This document shows, one piece after another, positions 45,483 to 54,870 of a stretch of 64,000 nucleotides of DNA. The DNA comes from an uncultured Clostridia bacterium (GTDB taxonomy: Bacteria > Bacillota > Clostridia > Christensenellales > Borkfalkiaceae). Every line of letters begins with the position of its first letter. Position 1 is the first letter of the stretch. The position numbers and the translations under genes are program-made. Under the pieces are notes generated by a model, which was given only the letters and a program-made list of their open reading frames with translations, made no database searches and was not told where the DNA came from. The DNA lies in the NCBI GenBank assembly GCA_944368775.1, contig CALVXB010000013.1, positions 1-64,000 on the forward strand, read 5' to 3'.

Positions 45483-46136
45483 TCACATGGAGAGCAGGAT
45501 GGCTTGCAGCTCGGCAAAGGTATGGGCGAAGCGCTCGGCGCCCGCCGCGCGCAGCTGCGCCTGCGTTCTGTACCCCCACAGCACGCTGACGCCGCGCATG
45601 CCGGCGTTTTTTGCCGTCTGTACGTCCGTCTCGCCGTCGCCGACGAAGGCCGCCTCCGCCGGGTCGACGCCCAGCTCTTCCAAAACCATGCGCGCGCCCG
45701 TCGGGTCGGGCTTGACGGGGATGCCGTCGCGATTGCCGAAGATGACCGAAAAGCCGTACGGCCGCAGCAGCGTCTGCCCCAGCTCGTCGGCGGCGCGCTG
45801 GCTTTTGTTGGTGACGACGGCGAGCCTGATGCCCGCCGCGCGCAGCGCCGCCATGCACTCCGCCTCGCCGGGGAAGGGCTTGGTGCGCTCGTTTTTGCAG
45901 CGGAAGTGGACGGGGCAGTACACGTCCTTATAAAAATGCTCCGCCTCGGCGCGCCTTTCTGCGGGCAGGGCGCGCGAAGCATAGAGCAAGCCGCCGTTGC
46001 CGACGTAGCGGCGGGTCTCATCGAGGGTGATGGTCGGGCAGCCGTACTGCGCGAGCGCCTCGTTCATGCAGGCGTTCAAATCGGGCAGCGTGTCCAGCAC
46101 GGTGCCGTCTAAATCGAATAAAACAGCTTTGAGCAT
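45483..46136 (-). CDS. HAD-family phosphatase, phosphoglycolate phosphatase-like
   Basis: 217 residues. Nucleophile and acid Asp8/Asp10 are in VLFDLDGTVLDT; motif II TNKS, motif III Lys in KPDPT, motif IV FVGDGETD. The small alpha-helical cap (about 15-90) fits phosphoglycolate phosphatase or PpaX-like enzymes that clear small phosphate esters or pyrophosphate. The start MLKAVLF is the family start, but no ribosome-binding site precedes it. It lies downstream of the multi-hairpin element at 46202-46400 and has no clear promoter of its own, so it may depend on argS read-through or on that element. Confidence 0.85.
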   Translation of the reverse strand: MLKAVLFDLDGTVLDTLPDLNACMNEALAQYGCPTITLDETRRYVGNGGLLYASRALPAERRAEAEHFYKDVYCPVHFRCKNERTKPFPGEAECMAALRAAGIRLAVVTNKSQRAADELGQTLLRPYGFSVIFGNRDGIPVKPDPTGARMVLEELGVDPAEAAFVGDGETDVQTAKNAGMRGVSVLWGYRTQAQLRAAGAERFAHTFAELQAILLSM

Positions 46137-46201
46137 AGTAAAAACGAATAAAATATCCCGTAAAAGCGCGGAAAACCCTGCGTTTTTTTCTTTGATCGAA
46201 T

Positions 46202-46400
46202 GAAAAAGCAAAAACCGCGCTTTTTGCTTTTTCCCCCAATTTGCCGTGAGGCTTTTGGGAAGAGGGTGAAGCTGCACGATTTATAAAAGGCGTGCCCTTA
46301 AAATATCGTGCAGCGAGGGAGAAACCGCCGCCACGCGTAGCGTGCGGTGGGGTCTCCCTCAAATCACGACTTTTTCTTTTGACAGCTCAAAAGAAAAAGT
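46202..46400 (-). repeat. Five-hairpin structured element, copy 1
   Basis: Read leftward it holds five hairpins in a row: 14-base perfect stem (46369-46400); GAGGGAGA/TCTCCCTC with an inner GC stem (46315-46360); GCTGCACGAT/ATCGTGCAGC (46271-46314) whose loop contains AAGGGCACGCCTTT (46286-46299); CCCAA..GCC/GGC..TTGGG (46235-46259); and a 13-base perfect stem (46202-46233). TTCACC (46265-46270) follows the core by 15 bases. The same order and spacing recur at 49354-49625 with different stem sequences. It lies between argS and the HAD gene. Confidence 0.75.
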
Positions 46401-46410
46401 GTGAGAGGTC

Positions 46411-48096
46411 TTACATCTTCTCCGGCACCCCGATGCCGAGCAGGCCGAGCGCGTTTTTCAGCGTGATGCGCACCGCGTCCGTCAGGGCGAGGCGGAAATT
46501 GCGCACCCCCTCCTCCTCCGCGTTCAAAATAGAACAGTCGAAGTAGAACTTGTTGAACCCCTGCGCAAGATCGACGGCGTAGCGGGCGATGAAGCAGGGC
46601 TCGTACTTTTCGAGCGCGTCGTGCAGGACGGCGGGGAAGTCTGCGAGCCGCTTGACGACCTCAAATTCCTGCGGGCAGACGGCGGAGATATCCGGCGCGG
46701 CGTACGCGCCCGCCTTTTCGAGCACGCTGTTTGCGCGGGCGCAGGTGTACTGCACGTAGCAGGAGGTCTCCCCTTCAAAATTCAGAACTTTATCGTACGA
46801 GAAGGTGATATCTTTGATCTTGTTGTTGTACAGCGCGCCGAAGATGACCGCGCCGACGCCGACGATGCGCGCGACCTCGCCGCGGTTTTCAAGCTCCGGA
46901 TTTTTTTCCGCGATGACGTCCGCCGCCTTTTCGATGCACTTGTGGATGACGTCTTCGAGGTAGACGACCCGCCCCTTGCGGGTGGACATGGAGCCGTCCT
47001 CGAGCGAGACCATGCCGTAGGCGACGTGGACGAGGTCCTTTGCCCACTCTTTGCCCATCAGCTCGAGTACCTTGAAGAATTGGCGGAAGTGCAGATTCTG
47101 CTGGTAGGCGACGACGTACAGGCACTTGTAAAAGTCGTACGTATTTTTGCGGTAGATGGCGGCGGCGATGTCGCGGGTGGCGTACAGGGAAGCGCCGTCC
47201 GAGCGCAGGATGATACACGGGGGCATATCGAAAGCGGAGAGGTCGACGATCTGCGCGCCCTCGCTTTCGACGAGCAGGCCCTTTTCTTTGAGTTCGGCGA
47301 CGACGGGCTCCATCTTGTCGTTGTAAAAGCTCTCGCCCGCCCAGCTGTCGAAGTGCACGTCGAGCATATCGTAGATCTTGCCGACGTCTTTTAAGGTGAG
47401 CTCTTTGAACCACTCGAAGAGGGCGACGCTTTCGGGGTCCTTGTCCTCGATCTTTTTGAAGAAGGCGCGCGCCTCGTCGTTGAGGGAGGGGTCCTTTTCC
47501 GCCTCCTCGTGGAAGCGAACGTACAGCGCGTTGAGGGCGCGCAGACCACCCTGCTCGATGACGGCGCGGCTGCCCCAGCGCTTGAAGGCGGAGATGAGCT
47601 TGCCGAACTGCGTGCCGTAGTCGCCGAGGTGGTTGATGCCGACGGGCGTATAGCCGAGGAATTTGTGCAGTTTGTACAGCGCGCTGCCCAGCACCGTCGT
47701 CGAGAGATGCCCGATGTGGAAGGGCTTTGCGATGTTGACGGAGGAGTAGTCGATGCACACCGTCTTGCCGTGGCCTTCGTCTGACGAGCCGTATTTTTCG
47801 CGCTCGGTCAACACGCGCGTGAGCGTCTGCTTCGCCCAAAAGACGCGGTCGATGCGGAAGTTGACGTACCCGCCCACCGCCGCGGCCTCGGTGACGATGC
47901 CGTCCGTCGGGTAGTCTGCCGCGATCTGTTCGGCGATGCGCGCGGGGGCCATGCGCATGGTTTTAGCCAGGCGGAAGCAGGGGAAGGCGTAGTCGCCCAT
48001 CTCCGTGTTCGGCGGGAGGGCGATCAGCGAGTAGATCTCCTCTTCGGAGAGCTCGCCCGCGCGCAGGCGGGCGGCGATGTGCCGTTTGAAATCCAT
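46411..48096 (-). CDS. argS: Arginyl-tRNA synthetase
   Basis: 561 residues. Charges tRNA-Arg. An N-terminal Add1-like region, the class I signature KPFHIGHLS (exact HIGH) near residue 125, a KMSKS-equivalent SMSTRKG near 360, and a C-terminal anticodon-binding helical domain (EVVKRLADFP, ARYAVDLAQGFNKFY). GAAGAGGT precedes ATG 48096; a longer frame upstream crosses the promoter. Divergent from ychF. Confidence 0.97.
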   Translation of the reverse strand: MDFKRHIAARLRAGELSEEEIYSLIALPPNTEMGDYAFPCFRLAKTMRMAPARIAEQIAADYPTDGIVTEAAAVGGYVNFRIDRVFWAKQTLTRVLTEREKYGSSDEGHGKTVCIDYSSVNIAKPFHIGHLSTTVLGSALYKLHKFLGYTPVGINHLGDYGTQFGKLISAFKRWGSRAVIEQGGLRALNALYVRFHEEAEKDPSLNDEARAFFKKIEDKDPESVALFEWFKELTLKDVGKIYDMLDVHFDSWAGESFYNDKMEPVVAELKEKGLLVESEGAQIVDLSAFDMPPCIILRSDGASLYATRDIAAAIYRKNTYDFYKCLYVVAYQQNLHFRQFFKVLELMGKEWAKDLVHVAYGMVSLEDGSMSTRKGRVVYLEDVIHKCIEKAADVIAEKNPELENRGEVARIVGVGAVIFGALYNNKIKDITFSYDKVLNFEGETSCYVQYTCARANSVLEKAGAYAAPDISAVCPQEFEVVKRLADFPAVLHDALEKYEPCFIARYAVDLAQGFNKFYFDCSILNAEEEGVRNFRLALTDAVRITLKNALGLLGIGVPEKM

Positions 48097-48125
48097 AGGT
48101 ACCTCTTCAAATTCTTTTCCGAAAC

Positions 48126-48154
48126 AGTGTAGCATATTTTTGCGGTTTTGACAA
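48126..48154 (-). promoter_or_regulatory. Promoter of argS
   Basis: Reading leftward, TTGTCA (48149-48154) and TACACT (48126-48131) are 17 bases apart with TG one base upstream of the -10. No T-box leader fits in the roughly 25-base leader. Confidence 0.75.
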
Positions 48155-48183
48155 CTTTTTCGCTTTTCGCCCGCCCTTTTATT

Positions 48184-48211
48184 TTGATTATTCGGGATTT
48201 TGTACTATAAT
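48184..48211 (+). promoter_or_regulatory. Promoter of ychF
   Basis: TTGATT (48184-48189) and perfect TATAAT (48206-48211) are 16 bases apart. Confidence 0.75.
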
Positions 48212-48249
48212 GGACAGCGAAAGAAATCGAGCAAAGGAAGCATACCGTT

Positions 48250-49347
48250 ATGAAATTGGGAGTCGTAGGCCTGCCGAACGTCGGCAAATCCACCCTGTTC
48301 AACGCCATCACCCACGCGGGCGCCGAGGCGGCGAACTACCCCTTCTGCACCATCGAACCGAACGTCGGCGTCGTCGCCGTGCCGGACGAGCGGCTTGACA
48401 AGCTCGCCGCCCTGTACGACAGCAAAAAGATCACCCCCGCCGTCATCGAATTCGTCGACATCGCCGGGCTCGTCAAGGGCGCGTCGCACGGCGAGGGCTT
48501 GGGCAACAAGTTCCTCTCGCACATCCGCGAGGTGGACGCCATCGTGCACGTCGTGCGCTGTTTTGAAGACGAAAACGTGACGCACGTCGAAAACTCCGTC
48601 GACCCCGTGCGCGACATCACCACCATCAATTTAGAGCTGATCCTCGCGGACATGGAGACGGTGCAAAAGCGCCTCGACCGCGCCAAAAATTCCGCCAAGG
48701 GGGGCGACAAAAAGTTCCTCGTCGAGGCAGAATTTTTGCAGCGGGTGTACGAGCACCTCTCCGGCGAGCAGTGCGCGCGCACGATGGCGCTCACGGAGGA
48801 GGAGAAGGAGCAGATGCAGGGGCTGTTTTTGCTGACGGCAAAACCGGTCATCTACGCGGCGAACATCTCCGAAAAGGACATGGGCAAGGCAGACGGCGAG
48901 CTGCCCCTCGTGCGGCAGGTGGAAGAATTTGCCGCCAAAGAGGGGAGCGAGGTGCTCGTCATCTGCGCAAAGACGGAAGAAGAGCTCTCGCAGCTGCCGC
49001 CCGACGAAGCGCAGATGTTTTTGGAAGAGTTGGGGCTGAAAGAGAGCGGCCTCGACCGCCTCATCAAAAAGTCCTATTCGCTGCTGGGGCTGATCAGCTA
49101 TCTGACCGCGGGCGAAAAGGAGACGCGCGCCTGGACGATCGCCAAGGGCACCAAGGCGCCGCAGGCGGCGGGCAAGATCCACACCGATTTTGAAAAGGGC
49201 TTCATCCGCGCCGAGGTCGTCGATTGGCAGACGCTGCTCGAGTGCGGCAACTACAACGCCGCCAAAGAGAAAGGGAAGGTGCGCTCGGAGGGCAAAGACT
49301 ACGTCATCAAAGACGGCGACGTCGTGCTGTTCCGATTCAATGTGTAA
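48250..49347 (+). CDS. ychF: Ribosome-associated ATPase YchF/OLA1
   Basis: 365 residues, standard length. P-loop GLPNVGKST at 7-15, DIAGLVKGAS as the G3 region, and ANISEKD, the NxxE form that makes this Obg-like protein prefer ATP to GTP. A coiled-coil insertion (about 135-200) and a C-terminal TGS domain (WTIAKGTKAPQAAGKIHTDFEKGFIRAEV) are present. Conserved translation and stress factor; E. coli YchF binds ribosomes. AAAGGAAG precedes the ATG. Convergent with the LRR gene, with a long structured gap between. Confidence 0.96.
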   Translation: MKLGVVGLPNVGKSTLFNAITHAGAEAANYPFCTIEPNVGVVAVPDERLDKLAALYDSKKITPAVIEFVDIAGLVKGASHGEGLGNKFLSHIREVDAIVHVVRCFEDENVTHVENSVDPVRDITTINLELILADMETVQKRLDRAKNSAKGGDKKFLVEAEFLQRVYEHLSGEQCARTMALTEEEKEQMQGLFLLTAKPVIYAANISEKDMGKADGELPLVRQVEEFAAKEGSEVLVICAKTEEELSQLPPDEAQMFLEELGLKESGLDRLIKKSYSLLGLISYLTAGEKETRAWTIAKGTKAPQAAGKIHTDFEKGFIRAEVVDWQTLLECGNYNAAKEKGKVRSEGKDYVIKDGDVVLFRFNV

Positions 49348-49353
49348 TGGGCT

Positions 49354-49625
49354 CGGAGATTTCTCGGCGAGCTGACGCCTGCGAAATCTTCCGATTTTAG
49401 AGAAAACCCGCTGCTCGCAGCTATTGCTGCTCGGCAGCGGGTTTTCTCTCTTTGCGCGACAATGAAGGGCACGCCTTTGATGAATGCCGCGCCTTCACCT
49501 TTCCCCGTTGCGCCGCGTGGGCGGCGCAACGGGCAAAATCCAAAAGTGTGATTTCGGCTTTTGCAAAATTTTATAAATGAGGTTCACGAAAATCTCGTCG
49601 AGCTAACGCCTGCGATTTTCCGTGA
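49354..49625 (+). repeat. Five-hairpin structured element, copy 2
   Basis: Hairpins in order: CGGAGATTTC stem (49354-49393); 16-base perfect stem AGAGAAAACCCGCTGC (49399-49449); GCGCGACA/TGCCGCGC stem (about 49454-49492) whose loop holds AAGGGCACGCCTTT (49465-49478); CCCGTTGCGCCG perfect stem (49504-49533); and CACGAAAATC stem (49585-49625). The core is 15 bases from the preceding stem and 15 bases from TTCACC (49494-49499), exactly as in copy 1. The first and last hairpins share a 19-base loop (17 of 19 identical) on unrelated stems. Confidence 0.75.
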
Positions 49626-49636
49626 GTTGGAAAAGT

Positions 49637-49672
49637 CTGCCGCCCGCTCCGAAACGGAGCGGGCGGCGGGCC
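49637..49672. terminator. GC dyad near the LRR gene 3' end
   Basis: GCCGCCCGCTCCG and CGGAGCGGGCGGC are inverted copies with a 4-base loop. It lies about 55 bases past the LRR stop codon and lacks a clear U-run on that strand. Confidence 0.45.
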
Positions 49673-49725
49673 GACCAAGGCAACCAACGAACGGCACGGC
49701 CGAAGCAACCGACGGGCCGCGGTTT

Positions 49726-51720
49726 TTAATTTTGTCGCTCCCACCGGCATTCGCCATAGGTGTCGTACAGCAATGCGGCGGCCGCGGCGGGGTCGCGCAG
49801 CGTGTCGGCGGGGACAAAGACGCGCTCGTCCGCGGCGATCGCCGTCCAGCCCTGCGGCTGCGCGAAGACCGCTTCCGAAAGCCAGCTCTGCCAGAACGCC
49901 CTTTCTCCGATATATGTGACGGATGCGGGGATCACGACGGAAAACCGATCGGCATCGCCGCAGTTTGCAAACGCCGCGCCGCCGATCCGCTCGAGGGTGT
50001 CCGGCAAAATCAGCTCCCGCAGCGCGCCGCACCCCGCAAACGCATCGCTGCCAACGGACGTGATGCCCGCCTCGAGCGCGACCCTTTCGAGCGCGCTGCA
50101 ACTCGCAAAGGTATACTCCGCGATCTGCCCGATGCCGCCGGGGACGGCGACCGAGCGGAGAGAGGCGCAATCGCGGAAGGCGCCCGCGCCCAACCCCGTC
50201 AGGGATTCGGGGAGTTTGATCTCCGCGAGGGAGATACAGCCCTCAAAGGCACTGTCGCCGACGGTGCGCAGCCCCTGCGGCAGACGGATCTGCTGCAGCC
50301 GGCTGCAATACAGGAAGGCCCTGTTCCCAACGGACGTGACGGACGAGGGGAGTTCGGCCGCGGTGAGCGGAGTGTTGGCAAAGGCAAGTTCGCCAATGGA
50401 GGTGACTCCCTGCGGAATGGTTATCTCGCGCAAGGAGGTCGCACTGAAGGCATAATCGCCGACAGATGTAACGGACGCGGGCAGCTCGATCTGTTCGAGG
50501 CTGGAGCAGGCTTCAAAAAGAAAGGCATCGATCCCCCTCAATCCTGCCGGCAGGCGCACCGAACGCAGCGAAGTACAGTAGGAAAAAGCGGAGTAACCGA
50601 TCGTCTGCACACTGTCGGGGATGACGATCTCCTCCAGCCGGTCACAGCCTTCAAAGGCACCGGGGCCGATCTCCCGCAGGGAAGCGGGCAGTTCGACCGC
50701 CTGCAGCGCAGAACAGCGGCTGAATGCCCAATCGGAGATGCTCTCCAGCGAGGCCGGCAGGCGTATGCTCTCCAGCGACATGCAATCGGCAAAGGCGCTG
50801 CTCTCGATGGTGCGCAAGCCATTCGGCAAAGAAACTTCGCGCAGCGAATAGCAGCCGTTCAACAGACTTTCGGGAACGGTTTCTGCCGCATAATCGAAAA
50901 CGGCGGATTCTATGACGCTGCGATCGAAACCGCTGTGAAGGAAAGCCTGCGCTCCCGCATCCGACAGGATGTGCAGCTCGAACTCGGGCGTGATGTACCA
51001 GTCCTCCCCCTCGGCATAGTTGCCCGACTCTGTGACGACTTTCACCTGCGCGGTGCAGGCGTTGCCGAAGCGGTCGTCCCAGCCGACCGTCTGCGTCGAA
51101 CCGTACGCGTCGCAGCGGTAGCCCGCCACGGCGGGGCCCATGTAGTAGCTGCCGTCCGCATACTCGGCGGCATACCACAGATCCGTTTCGACAAAGGGCG
51201 GCACTTCCGTCTGCAGGAGGGAAACGGATGTGAGCCGCTTGTGCTTTTGCACGCCCGCCTTGGGGCGGTCGGCGTCCAGCGTCACCGAGACCACTCTATC
51301 AAAGGAGTCCAGCTCGACGGCGATGTGCGGCACATACCAGCGGCGGGCGATGAAGTCGACAAGGTCGGCGAGCTCGAGCGAGCGGCCGTACAGATCGATG
51401 TAGCTGCCCGTGGCCGGCACCCGCCAAAAGTGCACGCCGCCGTACTCCAGCCCGCCGGCGTAGGACGCGTCCGGCTCGCCCAGCGCCTCGACGACCTGTT
51501 CGCGCGTGTCGCCGGGGCGGATGCCGCGCAGGGCGGCGGGGTGAAAGATGCCGAACATCGAAACAAAGACGGGCAGCAAAAAGGCGAGCAGCGCCGCGCC
51601 CGCGAGGCAGGCGAGCAAAATGAGCCCCCCGCGCGTGCGCTTTTTGGTGGGCGGCGCGGGCACCTTGCCCTCTGCCCATGCCGCCAGCAGCGTATCCATG
51701 TTGCCTCGTTCTCTTTGCAT
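49726..51720 (-). CDS. Membrane-anchored leucine-rich-repeat (BspA-like) protein
   Basis: 664 residues. A short cytosolic start, one membrane helix (about 32-58), then a BamE/SmpA-like stretch (LRGIRPGDTREQVVEALGEPDASY, about 64-86). From about residue 275 to 640 there are some 14 LRR_5 repeats of the form AFxxCxSLxxIxLPxSLxxIG. BspA-type repeats usually bind host or matrix proteins or glycans on the cell surface. Topology (N-in, repeats outside) is predicted from one helix. The start may be 51720 (GGGGAGG close by) or seven codons later (GAGGCAAC). Promoter at 51771-51799; single gene. Confidence 0.85.
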   Translation of the reverse strand: MQRERGNMDTLLAAWAEGKVPAPPTKKRTRGGLILLACLAGAALLAFLLPVFVSMFGIFHPAALRGIRPGDTREQVVEALGEPDASYAGGLEYGGVHFWRVPATGSYIDLYGRSLELADLVDFIARRWYVPHIAVELDSFDRVVSVTLDADRPKAGVQKHKRLTSVSLLQTEVPPFVETDLWYAAEYADGSYYMGPAVAGYRCDAYGSTQTVGWDDRFGNACTAQVKVVTESGNYAEGEDWYITPEFELHILSDAGAQAFLHSGFDRSVIESAVFDYAAETVPESLLNGCYSLREVSLPNGLRTIESSAFADCMSLESIRLPASLESISDWAFSRCSALQAVELPASLREIGPGAFEGCDRLEEIVIPDSVQTIGYSAFSYCTSLRSVRLPAGLRGIDAFLFEACSSLEQIELPASVTSVGDYAFSATSLREITIPQGVTSIGELAFANTPLTAAELPSSVTSVGNRAFLYCSRLQQIRLPQGLRTVGDSAFEGCISLAEIKLPESLTGLGAGAFRDCASLRSVAVPGGIGQIAEYTFASCSALERVALEAGITSVGSDAFAGCGALRELILPDTLERIGGAAFANCGDADRFSVVIPASVTYIGERAFWQSWLSEAVFAQPQGWTAIAADERVFVPADTLRDPAAAAALLYDTYGECRWERQN

Positions 51721-51770
51721 GCCTGCCTCCCCTGCCGCAGCGCAAAGGCCGCGAGCGTTTTTTTATATAC

Positions 51771-51799
51771 AGTATAGCACGCGCTGCCCCCGAATGCAA
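51771..51799 (-). promoter_or_regulatory. Promoter of the LRR gene
   Basis: Reading leftward, TTGCAT (51794-51799) and TATACT (51771-51776) are 17 bases apart, with TG one base upstream of the -10. Confidence 0.75.
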
Positions 51800-51891
51800 G
51801 GGGGCGGCGATGTTTGTTTGCAAATGCGGCGTTTCGGCGCGGCCTGCGCTCATTTTATTTTGAAGAGCCGCCCTTGCGCCGCGCGCGCAGA

Positions 51892-52512
51892 TCAGGCGGG
51901 GTCGCCCTGCTCCCCCGCCTCCTCTGTTTGGCTCGCGCGGGCGCAGATGCCGCCCAGCAGGGCGAGCACTTCCTCTCTGCCCCGCCGCGTCTGCGCGGAC
52001 ACGGCGATGACGTTCCCCTCCCCCGTCTTGAGGGCGGCGGCGACGCGGCGCACGCCGTCGATGACGCGCGTTTTGGCGAGCTTGTCCGCTTTGGTGGCGA
52101 TGACGGTGAAGGGCAGGCGGGTCGCGTAGAGGAACTCGACCATCGTCTTGTCGTCGGCGGTCGGTTCGTGGCGGATGTCTGCGAGCGAAAAGACGTGCGC
52201 GATGGCGCTGCGGGCGAAAAAGTCGTCGAGCAGGCGCGCCCACTTCTCCTTTTCTGCGCGCGAGACGCGCGCATACCCGTAGCCGGGCAGGTCGGCCAAA
52301 ATAAAGGGGCCGAAGTCGAAGTAGTTGATCAGCCGCGTGCGCCCCGGCTCTGCCGAGGTGCGCGCGAGGCCGCTTCTGCCCGCGAGCATATTGATGAACG
52401 AGCTCTTGCCCACGTTCGACTTGCCGCACACGGCGATGAGCGGCTTGTCCGTTTCGATAAAGCCTCGGCGGTCGGCCGCGGAGGTGATAAATGTTGCTTC
52501 GCGGATGATCAT
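51892..52512 (-). CDS. engB: Ribosome biogenesis GTPase EngB (YsxC)
   Basis: 206 residues, the usual size. P-loop GKSNVGKSS at 30-38, switch I around [15 protein letters not shown]3 DLPGYGYA, G4 TKAD and G5 SAQT. Needed for large ribosomal subunit assembly in B. subtilis. The start lies 4 bases past the lon stop codon; the lon-ysxC order is the same as in Bacillus. An in-frame start 30 bases upstream overlaps lon and is less likely. Confidence 0.95.
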   Translation of the reverse strand: MIIREATFITSAADRRGFIETDKPLIAVCGKSNVGKSSFINMLAGRSGLARTSAEPGRTRLINYFDFGPFILADLPGYGYARVSRAEKEKWARLLDDFFARSAIAHVFSLADIRHEPTADDKTMVEFLYATRLPFTVIATKADKLAKTRVIDGVRRVAAALKTGEGNVIAVSAQTRRGREEVLALLGGICARASQTEEAGEQGDPA

Positions 52513-52516
52513 GGCG

Positions 52517-54838
52517 TTACAGCCCCACGATGGCGTTTTCAAACACGGTGCCGACGTCTGCCGCGGGGATAAAGTGCAGGTCGCCGCGCACGTTCGCGGG
52601 GATCTCCTCCTCGTCCTTTTCGTTGTCTTTGGGGATGATGATATTTTTGATGCCGATGCGGTGTGCGGCGAGCGCCTTCTCCTTCAAGCCCCCGATGGGC
52701 AGCACCTTGCCGCGCAGGGTGATCTCGCCCGTCATGGCGACGTCTTTGCGGACGGGCTTGCGCGTGAATGCGGAGAGGATGGCCGTCGCCATCGTGATGC
52801 CCGCGCTGGGGCCGTCTTTCGGGGTCGCGCCCTCGGGCACGTGGATGTGGATGTCCGTCTCGGCGAAGGCGTCGGGCGGGATGCCGTAGCGGTCGGCGTG
52901 GGCGCGGATGTAGCTGATCGCCGCGCGGGCGGACTCCTTCATCACGTCGCCCAGCTTGCCGGTGAGCAGAATTTCGCCCTTGCCGGGCATGGCGGAGACC
53001 TCGATGGTCAGCGTGGTGCCGCCGAAGGCCGTCCACGCGAGCCCGGTCGCCGCGCCCACCTCGTTGCCTTCGAGCTGCGCCTTGTCCTCCGCGTACTTGC
53101 GCACGCCGAGCAGCGCCTCCACCTCCTTTTCGTCGATGACCTGCTTGGGCAGGCTGCGGTCCTCGGCGTAGCGCACGGCGATCTTGCGGCAAACCGAGCC
53201 GATCTGCCGCTCGAGGCTGCGCACGCCCGCCTCCATCGTGTACCCCTCGATGAGGTAGGTCAGCGCGCCGTCCGTCACCTCGAGCAGTTCGGGCGGGAGG
53301 CCGTTTTCTTCGATCTTTTTAGGAAGGAGATAGCGGCGGGCGATCTCGCGCTTTTCGTCCAGCGTGTAGCCGTTCAGCTCGATCAGCTCCATGCGGTCGA
53401 GCAGCGGCGCGGGGATGGTCTCCACCGTGTTCGCCGTGGTGACGAACAGCACCTTGGACAAGTCGTACGGCACTTCGAGGAAGCGGTCGCGGAAGGCGGC
53501 GTTCTGCTCGGGGTCGAGCACCTCTAAAAGGGCGCTGGCGGGGTCGCCGCGCATATCGGAGGAGACTTTGTCGATCTCGTCCAGCAAAAAGACGGGGTTG
53601 ACGGTGCCCGCCTGCCGCATGGCGTAGATGATGCGGCCGGGGATCGCGCCGACGTAGGTGCGGCGGTGGCCGCGGATCTCCGCCTCGTCTTTGACGCCGC
53701 CCAAACTCATGCGCACGAACTTGCGGCCGAGCGCGCGGGCGATGGACTTGGCGATGGACGTCTTGCCCACGCCGGGCGGCCCGACGAAGCAGAGGATGGG
53801 CGCGTTCATGCTCTTGGTCAGCTGCAGCACGGCCAGGTACTCGGTGATGCGCGTCTTGACCTTTTCCAGCCCGTAGTGGTCCTCGTCCAGCACCTTCTGC
53901 GCGTCGGACAGCTTTTCGGTATCCTTGGTCTCCTCCGTCCACGGCAGCTCGATCAGCCAGTCGAGGTAGTTGCGGATGACGGTGTACTCGGGCGAGGAGG
54001 GGGGCATCTTGTCGGTGCGGGCGATCTCTTTGAGCGCCTTTTCCTCGATCTCGGCGGGCATATGCTTGGCCTTGATCTTTTCGGTGAGGGTGTCGCGCTC
54101 GGCGACGTCGTCTCCCAGCTCGCTGTGGATGGCCTTGAGCTGCTCGCGCAGGAAGTACTCCTTCTGGTTTTTATCGATGTTCTGGCGGACGGCGGCGCTG
54201 ATCTTGCGCTCGAGCTTGGCGATCTCGAGCTCGTCGTTGAGGCAGCGCTCGAACAGCTTGAGCCGCTCGACGACGCCCGTCGTTTCGAGGATCTTCTGCT
54301 TGACGTCTTCCTTGATGTGCAGATAGGTGAGCGCGGTGCCGATGTAGGCGTCGGGGTCGGTCACGTTTTCGAGCGCGGCGGCCGCCTCCTTTGAGAAGCG
54401 CGCGTCGCTCGCCTGGATGTCGCGCATCACGTCTTGCGCGGTGCGGAAGTACGCCTCCTCGAGCACGGGGTCGCCGTGCACCGCTTTGAGTTCGTACACG
54501 TTGGCGTACAGGCAGCCGTCCTCCTCGTAGATGTCCTCCGCCTTGGCGCGCACGACGCCCGCGACGCTCACGCGCAGGTTGCCCGAGGGCAGCTTTGCGA
54601 TCTGGCGGATCTTGACGACGGTGCCGACGGCGCACACGTCCTCGGGCGAGACGTCGTCTTTGGTCGGGTCCTTCTGCATGCTGACGAACAGCGTCATCTC
54701 CCGCTCGGACGCGCGCGAAATGGCGGCGAGCGAAATGAGGCGGCCGGCGTCGAAGGTGCCCGCGGTATCCGGAAAAACGACCTTGCCGCGCAGGGCGACA
54801 TAGGGATAATTGATGATTTTTTTTGCAGATTTCGGCAT
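52517..54838 (-). CDS. lon: ATP-dependent protease Lon
   Basis: 773 residues, typical LonA. An N-terminal substrate-binding domain (about 1-200), a coiled middle, the AAA+ module with GPPGVGKTS and the Walker B region VFLLDEIDK, and the protease domain with catalytic Ser678 (KDGPSAG) and Lys721 ([12 protein letters not shown]). Degrades misfolded and regulatory proteins. The start at 54838 follows AAGGAAAAAGTT; longer frames cross the promoter. The leader carries a strong dyad at the transcription start, suggesting controlled expression. Co-transcribed with engB. Confidence 0.97.
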   Translation of the reverse strand: MPKSAKKIINYPYVALRGKVVFPDTAGTFDAGRLISLAAISRASEREMTLFVSMQKDPTKDDVSPEDVCAVGTVVKIRQIAKLPSGNLRVSVAGVVRAKAEDIYEEDGCLYANVYELKAVHGDPVLEEAYFRTAQDVMRDIQASDARFSKEAAAALENVTDPDAYIGTALTYLHIKEDVKQKILETTGVVERLKLFERCLNDELEIAKLERKISAAVRQNIDKNQKEYFLREQLKAIHSELGDDVAERDTLTEKIKAKHMPAEIEEKALKEIARTDKMPPSSPEYTVIRNYLDWLIELPWTEETKDTEKLSDAQKVLDEDHYGLEKVKTRITEYLAVLQLTKSMNAPILCFVGPPGVGKTSIAKSIARALGRKFVRMSLGGVKDEAEIRGHRRTYVGAIPGRIIYAMRQAGTVNPVFLLDEIDKVSSDMRGDPASALLEVLDPEQNAAFRDRFLEVPYDLSKVLFVTTANTVETIPAPLLDRMELIELNGYTLDEKREIARRYLLPKKIEENGLPPELLEVTDGALTYLIEGYTMEAGVRSLERQIGSVCRKIAVRYAEDRSLPKQVIDEKEVEALLGVRKYAEDKAQLEGNEVGAATGLAWTAFGGTTLTIEVSAMPGKGEILLTGKLGDVMKESARAAISYIRAHADRYGIPPDAFAETDIHIHVPEGATPKDGPSAGITMATAILSAFTRKPVRKDVAMTGEITLRGKVLPIGGLKEKALAAHRIGIKNIIIPKDNEKDEEEIPANVRGDLHFIPAADVGTVFENAIVGL

Positions 54839-54870
54839 AACTTTTTCCTTGGATGGGGAAGTTCCCCTTA

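Larger units (their letters stand above)
49348..49725. other. 378-base structured gap between ychF and the LRR gene
   Basis: It is almost filled by the second five-hairpin element (49354-49625). The 16-base stem at 49399-49449 may end ychF transcription, although only a short U-run (CUUU) follows. A GC-rich dyad near 49637-49672 (GCCGCCCGCTCC and GGAGCGGGCGGC) lies at the LRR side and could end that gene. No open frame with a ribosome-binding site was found. Confidence 0.7.

Noticed and set aside
48097-48125. T-box leader before argS
   Set aside because: The leader from the predicted start to the ATG is about 25 bases, far too short for a T-box.
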